Assembly: GCA_037127315.1 (NCBI GenBank)
Contig: JBBBDQ010000230.1
Coordinates: forward strand, 1,111,001 to 1,175,000
Source: Ascarosepion bandense
Taxonomy: Eukaryota > Mollusca > Cephalopoda > Sepiida > Sepiidae
Reading direction: 5' to 3'
Length of the DNA stretch: 64,000 nucleotides
Shown here: positions 1 to 11,122 of the stretch, piece by piece
Numbering within the stretch: the first letter of the stretch is position 1
How the letters are laid out: each line of letters starts with the position of its first letter
The notes under the pieces: model-generated
The model's input: the letters and a program-made list of their open reading frames with translations, nothing else
What the model was told of the DNA's origin: nothing
The model's database searches: none
Translations under genes and position numbers: made by a program

Positions 1-254
1 ACAAGTTATAACTGGTTATAAAAGAATAAGAAAAAGCAAAATATCCTTAGGAAACAAGAACAATAAACGAAGAGCAATCAAGAAGACAGTGGATAAAGAT
101 TGGTATTGCATTTCAATTTCTAAATATCAATGTGGTACAGAAAGTAAAAATCAGGAAGAGAATTCCACGGGCGACAAAAGAAAGTGTTAGGCATAAACTT
201 TCGTTTAAGACCTCCTTGCCAAACTAGCACTGCGCTGATGTACGTAAACTACTG

Positions 255-257
<3 letters not shown>

Positions 258-298
<41 letters not shown>
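258..298. repeat. (AT)n microsatellite
   Basis: Uninterrupted AT dinucleotide tract. Similar tracts lie at 404-438 and 826-868; the three bracket the first copy of a MITE whose target is TA. Confidence 0.98.
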
Positions 299-303
<5 letters not shown>

Positions 304-399
304 AATTCTTCATGCCATTTTTGTCTATTTCTATTAAGCAGCTAGTTTGTAATATGCACCTGATGATATTTATATTTATTAATTCACATAACTTCTCTC

Positions 400-436
<37 letters not shown>

Positions 437-440
<4 letters not shown>

Positions 441-792
441 CATACTATTTTTTAGTATTTATTGCCAAGTAAATAATTGTAAATGAAAATAGAATCGTTC
501 ATTTGTTAATACTGCAAAATATCCTGTGCATCGATTGAATTAATAAATATTTTAGAATTAGATATTTTGCAGTTTCATCAATAAAAGAATGAAGAAAAAT
601 TATGGTGATTCGAACGACTTCATTCTGCTTCCTTGCCTTGTAAAATTTTGCAAATTAATAATAACAAAAGAAACTTTAGATTTTCGTTAATAATTATCCA
701 CTTGGCCATAAATATTACAAATAGTATGAAATGGATAATATCTTAAAAAAAACAAAAAAACTGGAGTGGCCTAATGATTATGTCCGATAGTG
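437..792. mobile_element. MITE family A, copy 1 (TA-target, TIR type)
   Basis: The right end carries ACTGGAGTGGCCTAATGATT and finishes at TAGTG before a TA tract. The body matches the copies at 19484-19860 and 14748-15035, including the phrase TACAAATAGTATGAAAT and its inverted partner CATACTATT near the left end. The outermost left inverted repeat has been lost into the (AT)n tract. There is no coding capacity. TIR pattern and TA target fit a non-autonomous Tc1/mariner-type element. Confidence 0.75.
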
Positions 793-823
793 TATATATG
801 ATCTACTCAATTTCTGACCCTTT

Positions 824-825
<2 letters not shown>

Positions 826-868
<43 letters not shown>
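826..868. repeat. (AT)n microsatellite
   Basis: AT dinucleotide tract just downstream of MITE family A copy 1. Confidence 0.98.
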
Positions 869-870
<2 letters not shown>

Positions 871-986
871 GTGAAGTTTGTCTTTTGGTTGGGAAAGTAA
901 ATAACTCTGAAAAGTGAAGATATCTCAGTAATGTTTTCACGAAAATTCGAAATCAGCATGACTGAAATAATACTGATCAGCTTTTT

Positions 987-1130
987 ATTTCGAGATCAGT
1001 ATCTCATCTTTAGAATGAAAGGAGACCCTGAATTCAAGCTGTCATCTGCTGTTTAAAAACACGGTCTAGCAGCGGAAAACTTGAAATCAAGCTGTCCTGT
1101 CATTCTGAAGATGGGATTCTGTCTCGAAAT
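987..1130. repeat. Foldback element with about 50-bp arms
   Basis: The arms 987-1038 and 1080-1130 are imperfect reverse complements: TTTCGAGATCAGTATCTCAT on the left pairs with the run ending GATTCTGTCTCGAAA on the right. A loop of about 40 bases separates them. The right arm contains CTGAAGA...GAAA, which resembles the hammerhead-like motif at 13365-13417 but lacks convincing stems I and III. It may be inverted ends of a Penelope-like family; that is inference. Confidence 0.7.
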
Positions 1131-1221
1131 ATTAATGAATAATAAATAGTTAATACCGAACACCTTCTTTATCTTCTATTATACTAAATGCATTGTGATA
1201 GCCTTGAAATACCTACCCATA

Positions 1222-1276
<55 letters not shown>

Positions 1277-1954
1277 AAAAAGAACAGTTGTAGATCTATG
1301 TTTGGCGATGAAAAATCATTTATTCTCTATTTATTGTTTTTAGCATAATTACTTTCTTTGTAGATAGTCTAAACTCAACGATTCAACATATATTGAATAT
1401 TATGCATGGGTGTCTGACTTTACAAATCGACGATGAAATAACTGTCGTTCGCTTCAATATTGTTCCCATACTATTTATGTAAATGGTAATCGAGGGCACA
1501 TAAAACCTGAAAAAATCGGAAATGGTGGTAACATTGGGTGAAGATTAAACAAGGTCTATAATTGAATATGCGGAAATATTAGATGTGAAACAATCAGTTT
1601 GAGTGTACACTTCTACAGTTCTTCAACGGAACTTTGAAGGTAAGAAGTTTTATTCCGTATTGACTGACAAAAACGAACGCCAGTCAAAGTTTAAACTCTT
1701 GTCTTTCTATTTTTTCTCAGGACAGAAATAAATCGATTTCTAACAAGACAGTCACTGGATACGAAAAATATCTTTACGAGTGCCAGTTAAAAAATAATGG
1801 CCGTTGTAAAATTATTCTAAATGTATTAGACAGAATTCCTAAAGTGTCTAAAATCCCAGGAGAAAGATATGCGAACTTTCCTTCTTTTTCTTTGCCAATA
1901 CACATCATTCAAAAATAGCTTCCCATGTGAACACATACAGAACGAGATTAACTA

Positions 1955-1996
<42 letters not shown>
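1131..1996. other. No gene seen; one (TA)n tract
   Basis: AT-rich sequence without a recognisable frame or mobile element. A TA tract occupies 1224-1271. Confidence 0.6.
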
Positions 1997-1998
<2 letters not shown>

Positions 1999-2042
1999 GG
2001 ATTACTGTGAAAGGACTAATATGTATATAAAATAATAAAAGT

Positions 2043-2083
<41 letters not shown>

Positions 2084-2399
2084 TGCGTATTATATATATT
2101 ATATATATATATATATACATATATTTAAACACATTATTTTATATGCATATATTTTTTAGAATAATACTTATATATATATATATATATATAGATAGATAGA
2201 TATAAGTATTATTTTGAAAAAAGATATATATATAAAATAGTATGTGTTTAAATATATATATATATATATAATACGCATATATATATATAAACACATTTAT
2301 TATTCTATATATCCTTCTTTTGCTTTACATATATCTAAGTATTATTTTGAAAAAGATATTTATATCAAATAATATGTTTACATATATATATATGTAATA

Positions 2400-2436
<37 letters not shown>

Positions 2437-2478
2437 ACATTTAATATTTTATATACATATTAGTCCTTTCAAAGATAT

Positions 2479-2480
<2 letters not shown>
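1997..2480. repeat. Large TA-rich multi-arm palindrome
   Basis: AAAGGACTAATATGTATATA near 2003 recurs inverted as TATACATATTAGTCCTTT near 2450. Between them the blocks ATGCGTATTATATA, TTTAAACACAT and AATAATACTT appear on the left and again, inverted, twice on the right. The centre is near 2185 (TA tract then GATA repeats). It is one palindrome with an extra duplicated right arm. No coding capacity. Confidence 0.8.

Positions 2481-2482
<2 letters not shown>

Positions 2483-2546
<64 letters not shown>
2483..2546. repeat. (AT)n microsatellite
   Basis: AT tract of about 64 bp between the palindrome and a SINE. Confidence 0.98.
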
Positions 2547-2549
<3 letters not shown>

Positions 2550-2552
2550 GCC

Positions 2553-2729
2553 CGTTATATGATATGCGCTAAAAAGACTGCTTTCTTCCACCGAACGCCC
2601 CGTGGCTCAATGGTAGAGTCCCCGACTGACGCCCAATCGGTCGGTTTTCGAGCTTGGGTTGTGTAGCAATCGGAGTCTAACCGTACTGATGAGCTGTGGT
2701 ACAGCGAAACAGATTTGTCTGCGGGTGAC

Positions 2730-2731
<2 letters not shown>
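2553..2731 (+). mobile_element. tRNA-derived SINE, family 2
   Basis: The head has a tRNA-like box A (GTGGCTCAATGGTAGAGT) and a degenerate box B (GGTTTTCGAGCTTGG). The 3' part carries the conserved ACTGATGAGCTGTG and GTCTGCGGGTGACT blocks shared with copies at 10.5, 10.8, 25.1, 36.8, 52.9 and 54.6 kb. It ends in an AT tract at 2731-2772, as most copies do. Pol III promoter boxes are inferred from sequence. Confidence 0.82.
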
Positions 2732-2772
<41 letters not shown>

Positions 2773-2774
<2 letters not shown>

Positions 2775-3133
2775 GTGTGTGTATGTATGCGTATTAATTT
2801 GAAAGTACTATGCAGGAGCAAACACTCACACACATATATATGTATATTATTTTTGGAAGGAAAAATTTATTGGAAATATATAAATTAATGTCGCGAGTCG
2901 CTACATCTTGAAAGGGAGTAAGGAGATGAGTCAATAGATTTCATGGCGATCATCAGAAAGAACAAAAATACTTTAGTGACCGTTTCCGTTGTGGTAAGTT
3001 AGCTACTGCTGCGAAAGTATTCAGATTCAAACTGGCTGGCTTTGTAGTAAAGAAACTGCGAAAATGTGAACGTTCGGACAGTCTATTACGATGATTAATG
3101 AAGCAACTACTGAGATTTATTTCAAAGGTATAT
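2773..3133. other. No gene seen
   Basis: AT-rich with a short (TG)n start. Nothing recognisable on either strand. Confidence 0.55.
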
Positions 3134-3430
3134 TCAGTCAGTCAGTTAATTGCCGTACCTGATGTGTGCTTGGCTGATCATGTCTTGAATGAGACGTGAC
3201 TATCTGGACAGAAATATTTTCCAAAGTAGAACCTGCCATTAGTTTTTGTGGTATACTGGTTGCCAGTTAAGGATACAGAACCCAATGTGTTCTTCTATTT
3301 AATCCATAGATGGAAAGAGAAAAGATTCAGTACTTTCCCAAGGGAATTTTTGCCTAAGGAAATGCAACAAATTCCACTCGACTCCCTGATTTCCCGCTCC
3401 GAATCGATTTCCACTGCACCACAACGCAAC
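3134..3430 (-). mobile_element. tRNA-derived SINE, family 1
   Basis: Minus strand. The 5' head begins near 3430 with GTTGTGGTGCAGTGGAAATC and a degenerate box B. The body contains CCTTGGGAAAG, GGCAACCAG and AAGACATGATCA, and the tail ends in ACTGACTGACTGAA. At least ten relatives occur in the window. The copy is several percent diverged, so fairly old. Confidence 0.85.
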
Positions 3431-3480
3431 ATTGGTAAATTATCCGTATAGAAAGGGGAGGTTATTAGGCTGAGGACAAG

Positions 3481-3655
3481 ATTTTTTTTTTAATCGTTTC
3501 ACTCCAAGCAAGTAACTCCACTGATGCACAGGGGACTACATAAAATAAAAAGATTTGATAGGACGAGAGTAAAGAGAAAGACAAACCAGTTACAAGGGGT
3601 ATCAGAGAATGGAGCAAAAGAAGGATGGGAATAAAGTTTTAGTGGTCTTGTTACA
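3481..3655 (-). mobile_element. LINE 3' end (jockey/CR1-like)
   Basis: Read on the minus strand it ends in TTGCTTGGAGTGAAACGAT plus poly(A), the same terminus as the LINE at 38.8-40.6 kb (TTGCTCGGGGTGAAACG). Only 3' UTR remains. Confidence 0.75.
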
Positions 3656-4800
3656 GTGTTTGGTGTTCATTTCTTTGGCATTATTCTTCTTCTAGTACGA
3701 ATATCCCTGTGACGCCCAAACTAACTTCTCGAGTAGTACCAGTCGATTAGCTAACCATCAATCCAGGCCGGAACCATTCCAATTATTTTCGAAGCAAGGA
3801 TTAAATTTCGCGCATTGAAAAGCAAACTGAAAAACTCTATTGAAAAGAAATATTTAGCCAGCTTCACCTAGAATCTCACCACTTATTTGCAAAACAATGT
3901 TCAATTTTGGCTCATGAATCACGCTCTCAATGAAGGTTAAACTTCCTACTGAGTAGTAATGATCAACCAGCTCGCAATCCATTGTCTCCTATTAAAGTAC
4001 TCTAAATATTTACGAATTAATGTTGGATTTGACCTGAGGCTCTAAATGAGGAGGCACCATGTGAGACTCAAATTCATCATACAGCAGCCATCGTAAATCA
4101 GACTAGTTTAATTAGCATTACTTCACGCTGAGATTAAAGTTATTTATGAATTCATGATTAATTTTCGCCAAAATATTACGAACTCAGCGAGAATCAATAT
4201 CACTAATGATTACCACACACAGATGGGCCTATTTTTTTTAGAAAGAAAGCACCGAATTCCAACGCATAGGGAAGGTACCCAGTGAAAATCAAATTTGATT
4301 TTGTCTGTAAATGATTTACTAGTCTTACCAACATTATTCCACGCTGAAACAGACCCGTTATTTATGAATAAATGTTTTGATTTGGTACTAGAATCAGGAA
4401 AGCAGTGTATATCACTGTAGATACTCAGTACAACAGTTTAATCAAGATATCCTTCCAGGCCTGAGCTGTTGTTTACGAAAAAATGCTGTAGACGTGGAAA
4501 GAAATATAAAGAAGAAACAGGCCGCCCCCATAATATAAGACCACAAGAACATCGCAAGGAGATAGAAAAATCATACGTCGCTGACCACATATGAAGCGAG
4601 AAAGAGGATCACCGGCCCCTATGGGATGAAGATGAAATAATAGCTAGAGAATGCCACTGGAAACTATGCAAACTTAAGGAATCAGCATATATGCCAGGCT
4701 ACAAAAATCTCCTACACTGACTAAGCATAGAGATGAATACAATATGGGAATCAGTAATACGGAGTACCAAAATAAATCGTTAGTGTTAAAAATTGCAATA
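3656..4800. other. No gene seen
   Basis: About 1.1 kb of mixed-composition sequence without long frames or repeats I recognise. Confidence 0.5.
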
Positions 4801-4814
4801 TGAGCTCTGGTAAT

Positions 4815-5197
4815 CAAAAGATACTAGAGAAAACCATTAACATCAAAAGATACTAGAGAAAACCATTAGCATCAAAAGATACTAGAGAAAACCATTAACA
4901 TCAAAAGATACTAGAGAAAACCATTAACATCAAAAGATACTAGAGAAAACCATTAACATCAAAAGATACTAGAGAAAACCATTAACATCAAAAGATACTA
5001 GAGAAAACCATTAGCATCAAAAGATACTAGAGAAAACCATTAACATCAAAAGATACTAGAGAAAACCATTAACATTAAAAGATATTAGAGAAAACCATTA
5101 ACATCAAAAGATACTAGAGAAAACCATTAACATCAAAAGATACTAGAGAAAACCATTAACATCAAAAGATACTAGAGAAAACCATTAACATAAAAAA
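4815..5197. repeat. 29-bp minisatellite, about 13 units
   Basis: Head-to-tail copies of a unit containing ACTAGAGAAAACCATTAACA, nearly identical (one A/G difference, GCATCA for ACATCA, recurs in some units). Flanks on both sides contain AAAATTGCAAT(A/G)TGA, so the array grew inside a longer direct duplication. There are no spacers, so it is not a CRISPR. Confidence 0.97.
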
Positions 5198-5269
5198 TTG
5201 CAATGTGAACTCTAGTAAAAATGGTTACTTACATTCGGTTTATAAGTTCCAAAAATTCAATTATTCTTG

Positions 5270-5345
5270 TCCTTAGAGAAACATAGCCCAGTGGCTATAT
5301 ACGTTGGTTAGTTCCTGTGAGTTCAATACCAGGCTATAATGCCAG
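5270..5345 (+). mobile_element. Possible tRNA-like SINE head
   Basis: TAGCCCAGTGGCTATA resembles a box A and GTGAGTTCAATACCAGG a box B, about 35 bases apart. No matching body is clear. Tentative. Confidence 0.33.
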
Positions 5346-5377
5346 TATTAAAAAAGAAACTTACAGGGAGATAACTC

Positions 5378-5581
5378 ATGACTACCAAAAGAAGCATTAC
5401 TATGCAAGGAACGGAGTTCATGTACCCAAGTGATTTTAATAAACCGAATTTTCTAGCAGGACGGAGCGTACAACGGCTGAAACGTTTTTTTACAAATGGC
5501 AACAAATTTGAAGACAATAGTCCGAATAATGTAAATACTGTAAGTACTAGCTCATCTCAGAAGTATAGACGCAGAAAATGA
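5378..5581 (+). CDS. Small unknown frame, 67 aa, related to 24220-24414
   Basis: I do not recognise this protein. It is lysine/arginine- and asparagine/serine-rich and ends in QKYRRRK. The C-terminal half resembles the frame at 24220-24414: both have Q(K/R)LK about 20 residues in, then NNVN, then S-QKYR at the end. The DNA around the stop is also similar, so the pair may be two copies of one repeat whose frame is conserved or simply not yet decayed. No signal peptide or membrane segment is visible. The upstream 40 bp has no strong start context. It could be part of a mobile element, since the other copy lies within a Helitron-like 5' end. Confidence 0.3.
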   Translation: MTTKRSITMQGTEFMYPSDFNKPNFLAGRSVQRLKRFFTNGNKFEDNSPNNVNTVSTSSSQKYRRRK

Positions 5582-6384
5582 TCGTTTCTGGTACAGTAAC
5601 CAAAAAATAGGGTACTGTTGAGGATCGAACTTAGACGTAATGCTCTGCGATACAAGATGTTGTTCATTATCTGCAAAGTGTTAACATCATGCGCTTTATA
5701 ATTAACCAGGTTTTTTGAATTAACAATGTTATCCTTACTTAATCATTACATTCATCCTTCAAGCCTATATAGGAAAATCGTCCGGCAATCTATAAAATAC
5801 GGAGACAATTTAATGTGAAAATTCCTCACAATTAGCAAACCTTGTCACGCATTCTTTTTGTTATCTACTGAAAATGAAAAAGAATAGGATTTTTGCTTGC
5901 AAGGGATTAATATCAGCGTTGCAGCCTATACAGGCTAATTAGACGCATCGTGTAAATGCATTGCTAATGAGCTTGCTTGAGAAATGCAATGGGAATCAGA
6001 AAGAAGGACTTTGCGCACAGTCCGGAAGTAATACGATCATTACTGACACAAGAGTGTAATTACGTGCATAATGTAGATTCATTGTTAATGGTTTTATTAG
6101 AGAAATAAAACTGAAAATAAAGGGAGAATGGCTTGTTTGTGATTTAATGCATGCGTAACTTAAGGATTAAAGCAATTATATGAATTATGTAAACGAGTCG
6201 TTAACTTATACTACATTAATGCATTGTGTACACCACTCATTCAGAAATGAATCAAGAAGGAACCATTTAGGCATGTCTTAGTCTTCGAAATACTGCAAGA
6301 TCTATTGAAAACATACTTGTGCAATAGAAATTTATTGTAAATTATTTTCTTGATAAAATGGATATATTTCTAATCATTTCACTC
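5582..6384. other. No gene seen
   Basis: AT-rich intergenic sequence, no recognisable features. Confidence 0.5.
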
Positions 6385-6840
6385 CATGATTTTTTTAATC
6401 ATTTCACCCAAGTAATGCGGTAACGCCACTGATGGTCAGGCGGTTATATAAAAGAGTTGAAGTATTAGGCAGGAGGAGAGTGAAGAAGAAGACGAACCAG
6501 CTATAAGAGGTGAAAGAGAATGTGCCAGAGAATGATGTAAACACAGGAGTGAAGACAGTTGCAAAGGCAGAGAGAAAGGAAAAGAACAGGATACACGGGA
6601 TGTTGCAGAAAAGAGCTGGAGTTAAGTGGATTAGAGATGAGAATAGACTTTGTATTTAAATTCCTGGAAGTTATAGCCGTGAAGAAAGCAAGTATATATA
6701 AGGGAGTTTCACAGGCGGGAAGTGCGAGAAAAGAATCTGATGGAATAGAATTGTCGCTTGCGTTTGGTTGATCTAACTGTAAAAGGGTGAGACCTTATTG
6801 TCAGTCTGGTTGCCCGAGTAAATTCTTGTGGAGGGTAAAA
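6385..6840 (-). mobile_element. LINE 3' fragment with RT-ORF end
   Basis: On the minus strand it contains the C-terminal SRTSRLWNSL-like region (CCCGCCTGTGAAACTC), the 3' UTR and the terminus GGGTGAAATGATT with poly(A). It is the same family as the element at 38.8 kb but truncated and mutated. Much of the 6559-6771 forward frame is its antisense. Confidence 0.75.
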
Positions 6841-7616
6841 AACGTCACCAAGACGCAAGCAATTAGTGAGAATAAAAGAAACTTTTTAAAAAAAATTGGT
6901 TTTTGAGAAAGGACAATAAAAGAACAGTTTTATAAAATCGAAAACGACGATTAAATTCACATTTAAATTTTTGAAGATCAGTAAAGCAAATGAGCAGAAT
7001 TGAGTTTTACAGAAATGAAATGAAATCAGACAGAATAGGATTTTCAAGTACTAATGAAGGCATATTTTATATTCTGTTCATTCTTCCCATCAGTGATCAT
7101 GGCTCTTCTCAACTTCCTATTGTTGTAACTCTTCGCATTGAATACATACATAGTTTCAAATTGCCTAGCTTGTTAAATATGTAACTCGAAGTTTATCTCC
7201 GCTCTTTTTACATTCAATATCTCCTGTGATAATTTAATTCTCCAAGCCTTCTTTCCTCAATATATAAAGATTTTGATTGTGTTTTTTCTGATTCTAAGTT
7301 CCCTTTCGATCATCTTTCCTAAACATTTCCTCATTGCTCACCTATTTTATTTACAGCAACATTCCCATAGCGACAACCCTTTGTCTCAAGTCTTCTCTTC
7401 AACTGTGAGAAGATTGTGTAGCGTTCATTGCCAGAGAATTTTTATTACTCATTTATTACTGTTTTCGTTGTTTGCAGTTGAATTTCCATGGTTTTTAATA
7501 CGTTATTACTTCATTGGAAGTATCTTTTGTTATTCCATTGCGTTTTCCGAATTTTGCTTTATTTTTAACGCCATGTAACATTTGTACGTAAGTGAATGCA
7601 ACTAATTTAACTGAAA
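6841..7616. other. No gene seen
   Basis: AT- and T-rich sequence. A 101-codon forward frame (7273-7578) is rich in Phe/Ser/Leu/Ile and explained by composition. Confidence 0.5.
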
Positions 7617-7852
7617 TTCGAGCTGAGTTCGAATTCTATTTGAATTAGTTGCGTTCAATTACGCACAAAAACCGTTGGGAAAGTGTCGAATAACTGAACA
7701 GATTTGGCTCTTTAGCCTTGGAAGTCAACCAGTCTACCGCAGAAAGTAATGGCAATCAATTGCGGGAAAATGTCCTGCCCAGTCAGACATGTCTCTTTCA
7801 AGACATGATCACCCAAGCGTATATCATGTATGGGACTAAAATGACTGACTGA
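7617..7852 (+). mobile_element. tRNA-derived SINE, family 1 (5'-truncated)
   Basis: Box B-like GAGTTCGAATTC is followed by the body AACCAGTCTACCGCAGAAAG and AGACATGTCTCTTTCAAGAC, ending in TGACTGACTGAA. The first part of the tRNA-like head is lost. Confidence 0.83.
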
Positions 7853-8639
7853 ATATTTTAGAATAATAATGATATTACTATAAAATAAAATAAACAATAA
7901 TGGAAAAGTGATTGTTAATGGTCAGGAATTAATGAAAATACTACATACAAAACAAGGTAATTAGTTTTATATTTTTTGTTTGCTTTCAGATTTCTATATT
8001 ATCTTTTTTCCGATTATTGTTTGAAAACTACTAAAATTAATCTACCTTTCGTGACTTTCTGAAAATACAATAATCACGACATTAGCAAAACATTTTTACT
8101 CATCCAAGATATATTATTTGTTGGGGTGACTCAGGCCTTTCCTTTTTCTCCTTTTTTTTGCTCCTTCTGCTAGGAGTTAAACAGTAAGACTTGTATATAG
8201 AAACTTCATTAGTAATGCTATATTTCCTCTTAAGAATAAAACCACATTTTTTACCATTCAAATAAGCCTCGACTGCAAATAACACACTGAAGCCTCAAAA
8301 AACAAAAAATTAAATCAGTATACCTATCTTGAGTGGCACTTGACACTTCTATCGGGTTGACAAGAGTTAAAAAATGAAGTGGGAGAGTGTAAATAGAGTA
8401 TAGGGTTGGAATTTTTTTATATTAATAAGCGGATTGGGTGGGATCATACGGATGTGCGAGTAAGCGAATTCTAGACATTGATTTTAACATCTAAAACTTC
8501 AGAAATTTCTACTCTTATACCGACTGTATTTTTGACTTCAAAATAACATCATTCCGTTTAATATTGTGATATCAGTCCTCTCGGTGAGGCTTAGAATAAA
8601 AAAACCTTTGCAGAGGTGGTTGTCCCTCCTAAAGAAGCA
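7853..8639. other. No gene seen
   Basis: AT-rich, no frames or repeats recognised. Confidence 0.5.
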
Positions 8640-8973
8640 ATCTACCAATCTACTCCTGCAGCTTCGTCTCTCGCACTTCCCGCCTGTGGAACTCACTCCC
8701 GTATTCTTGCTTTCCTGACGGCTACAACCTCCAGAAATTTAAATGCAAAGTTAATACTCATCGATTAACCACTGGCCTCTAGCTCTCTCCCCTCCCCTGT
8801 ATAACCTTCCATTTCTCTCCGCCTATGTATCTGTCATCGCACCTGCTTTCTATTGTTCCTTTCTAAGTAGGTTGTACTCCTCACTCTTTTCTAATTAATC
8901 TTTTTACATTTATGTAACCCCCTGCACATCAGTGGGCGTTTCTGCCTTGCTCGGGGTGAAATGATTAAAAAAA
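8640..8973 (+). mobile_element. LINE 3' end (jockey/CR1-like)
   Basis: Begins inside the RT ORF: CTTCCCGCCTGTGGAACTCA, then CTTTCCTGACGGCTACAACC. The 3' UTR contains CACATCAGTGG and ends TTGCTCGGGGTGAAATGAT plus A13. Closely similar to 51.3-52.05 kb. Confidence 0.85.
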
Positions 8974-8984
8974 AAAAAAAATCT

Positions 8985-9240
8985 TCTTTTATGCTCCGTG
9001 TCCCAGCTGGATGTAGGCGATCATGGCTCTTCATTTCCCATTACCTCTTGTTGTTCTTAATATATATTGTCCTGATTTCTCCAAAACCTGGCATCTATTT
9101 GTTTAAGTCGATCAAGTATGTTACGCGCTGTTTATTCTGTTTTCCGTTACCTCTACCCTATCTGTGTGTATCAGATTCTTCAAGACCTTTCTCATTGAGG
9201 GTCCCAGATACTTCAGCTATCTCTTCATGTTGTTAACTAT
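8985..9240 (-). pseudogene. RTE LINE 3' end of RT ORF, decayed
   Basis: Minus-strand frames read fragments such as KQRVTYLIDLNKWMP and KYLG, matching the C-terminal end of RTE reverse transcriptases (KFLGH, R-I-YL--L--W). Stops and frameshifts break it. It abuts the poly(A) of the preceding LINE tail, so one inserted next to the other. Confidence 0.6.
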
Positions 9241-9630
9241 AGGGTTGTTTTTTGTTCCCATTCAATTCAAAACCCTCTGATTGCTCACATGATCAGATCA
9301 TGGTATTCTCAGCGTCCTTCGATAGAACCACCTTTCTATTACTTAGTGCCTTTACATCATCTTTAAGAAAATTGTCCAGAAGGACAGATATAATGAAGCA
9401 GTCCAGTATACGTTTCGTTGTTTCCAAACAAATTTTCCCGTTTCCAGAGTTAAATATTAAAAACAACTAATTTTGCTATTAACACATTCACCGAAAATTA
9501 AAGCAAGGAAGCCTGGCGGTGATGGCCAGTTTGGGAAAAGTAGGAAATTGTAATTACCCCGAAATAAATGACTACGCAGTTTGATCGGATACTCAGCAGT
9601 ATAAACTACTTTAAAAGATAAACTCAACAA
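9241..9630. other. No gene seen
   Basis: No recognisable feature. Confidence 0.5.
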
Positions 9631-10344
9631 TCTAAACTTATTTATAAATGGAACTTTGTCTGTCTGTGTATGTGTCTGTGTGTGCGTGTGTCCGTTACCT
9701 ATAGACTCCGAAACGGCTGAACCTATTTTCTTGAAAATTTACACAGTTGTACTATAGGCGTCTGCGAGTGTTCTTAGCTAGGTTTTGTGTCGAGGTACCC
9801 CCGATAAATATCGAAAATCGATAATCGTAAAAAGTCGGGTTATAGAAAGAGTGGTCCGATTTTGATCAAATTTGATGCACTCATAAACAAAGACATAAGA
9901 AATGATATTCAGAATTTTCAAGGTTACAGTTCTTTCAGTAGTGCTGAAAATCGATAATATATATAAAAAGCATGTGTGTCTGTTTATCTTCCTGTATGTC
10001 TGTATTTTTTCAGTCCTTTTAATTTAGTTTTTGCTTCGGGTTTGGCTCTAAGTAGGTATAATTGTAGTTCTCAGTCTCAGTCATGATACCGTTTACTCAA
10101 AGGATTTATTTAACCTTCAAAATTCAGTTTACGACGACACAAACTTATTTGATATCGATACCAGGAAATCAAAATTTGACTTACATCCATTCATTTTTCA
10201 TTCAGTCTAGGTTTCGCTTTAACTGGAAACAACTATTGCTTTTTAATCTTTCGTGTCAATGTCCAAAGAGTCTGGGGCTCCAGGCCCATGGATTAGTTTT
10301 AAAGCTTTGCATTAAACACGAGCAACGCCGGGCTATATTACTAG
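9631..10344 (+). mobile_element. Non-autonomous Helitron, copy 1
   Basis: Starts A|TCTAAACTTATTTATAAA and ends with the hairpin-forming GCAACGCCGGGCTATA then CTAG|T, matching the Helitron rule (5'-TC, 3'-CTRR, insertion between A and T). The inside contains CCGTTACCTATAGACTCCG and GGCTGAACC, found also in copies at 42187 and 46858. No Rep/helicase is encoded. This copy is 714 bp, about 200 bp longer than the other two, and an internal TATATATAAAAAGCATGTG resembles a second 5' end nested inside. Confidence 0.87.
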
Positions 10345-10439
10345 TAATCAATACAAGTGTAGCTAGCCGTCAAATCTACCGACAAAATGTTTGAGAGTAT
10401 TTTTAATATGTATGCATATAAGTATTTTTTCAACAGCTA

Positions 10440-10693
10440 TCACTTCTGCAATTTACTCGTTACTATATAGTAATGATTTGAATTCTCCCGGTGACTGGCG
10501 TGTGTTTACACTGCATATAAATAACAGGCTAAAAGTTCTTCTCTATCATTCCATGCGACTATGGCTTAGGTAGTAGGGGCTCAGACTGACACCAGATCGG
10601 CGAGTTTCAATCCTAGCTGGAAGCAAGTAGAAATCTAGCTACGCTGATGAGCTGTGATACCGCGAAACAAGCTTTAATGTGGATGACTAATGT
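10440..10693 (+). mobile_element. tRNA-derived SINE, family 2, tandem copy 1
   Basis: Starts near CAACAGCTATCACTTCTGC and carries the family landmarks TATGGCTTAGGTAGTAGGGG (box A region), GAGTTTCAATCC (box B) and GATGAGCTGTGATAC. It is followed directly by a second copy, both in the same orientation. Confidence 0.78.
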
Positions 10694-10737
10694 ATTATAC
10701 TTTCATTACGATTCAGCACTCTAGAGAGGTAAAGTTT

Positions 10738-11007
10738 AAAAACTGTTACCAGTTCTGCGATTTACGTGAAACTCTTCAGGTAATTAATTGAGTTCTCTCC
10801 CGGTGATTCGTGTGTGTATACTCTGCATATATATAACACGCTAAAATTTTCCCTCTCTCATTTCATGCACCTATGGTTTAGGTAATAGGGACTCCGACTG
10901 ACACCAGATCGGTCGAGTTTCTATCCCTGCTGGAAACAAGCGAAAATCTAGCCACAGTAATGAGCTCTGATACAGCAAAACAGGCTTGTATGTGCATGAC
11001 TAATAGA
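10738..11007 (+). mobile_element. tRNA-derived SINE, family 2, tandem copy 2
   Basis: Same layout as its left neighbour, including the upstream TTCTGCGATTTAC and GCATATATATAACACGCTAA. The shared 5' extension suggests a tandem duplication or a dimeric SINE. Confidence 0.78.
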
Positions 11008-11122
11008 TATATATGCGGTGTAAATATAGAAGAATCCAAAGGAGTATCCTGTACATACAGTGGTAGGATAACTCTCTAAGAGAGCTCTAAATATATATGT
11101 ATATAAATATTTAGAGAGCAAA

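Noticed and set aside
4815..5197. Regular 29-bp periodicity reminiscent of a CRISPR array
   Set aside because: Units are contiguous without unique spacers, and the context is eukaryotic.
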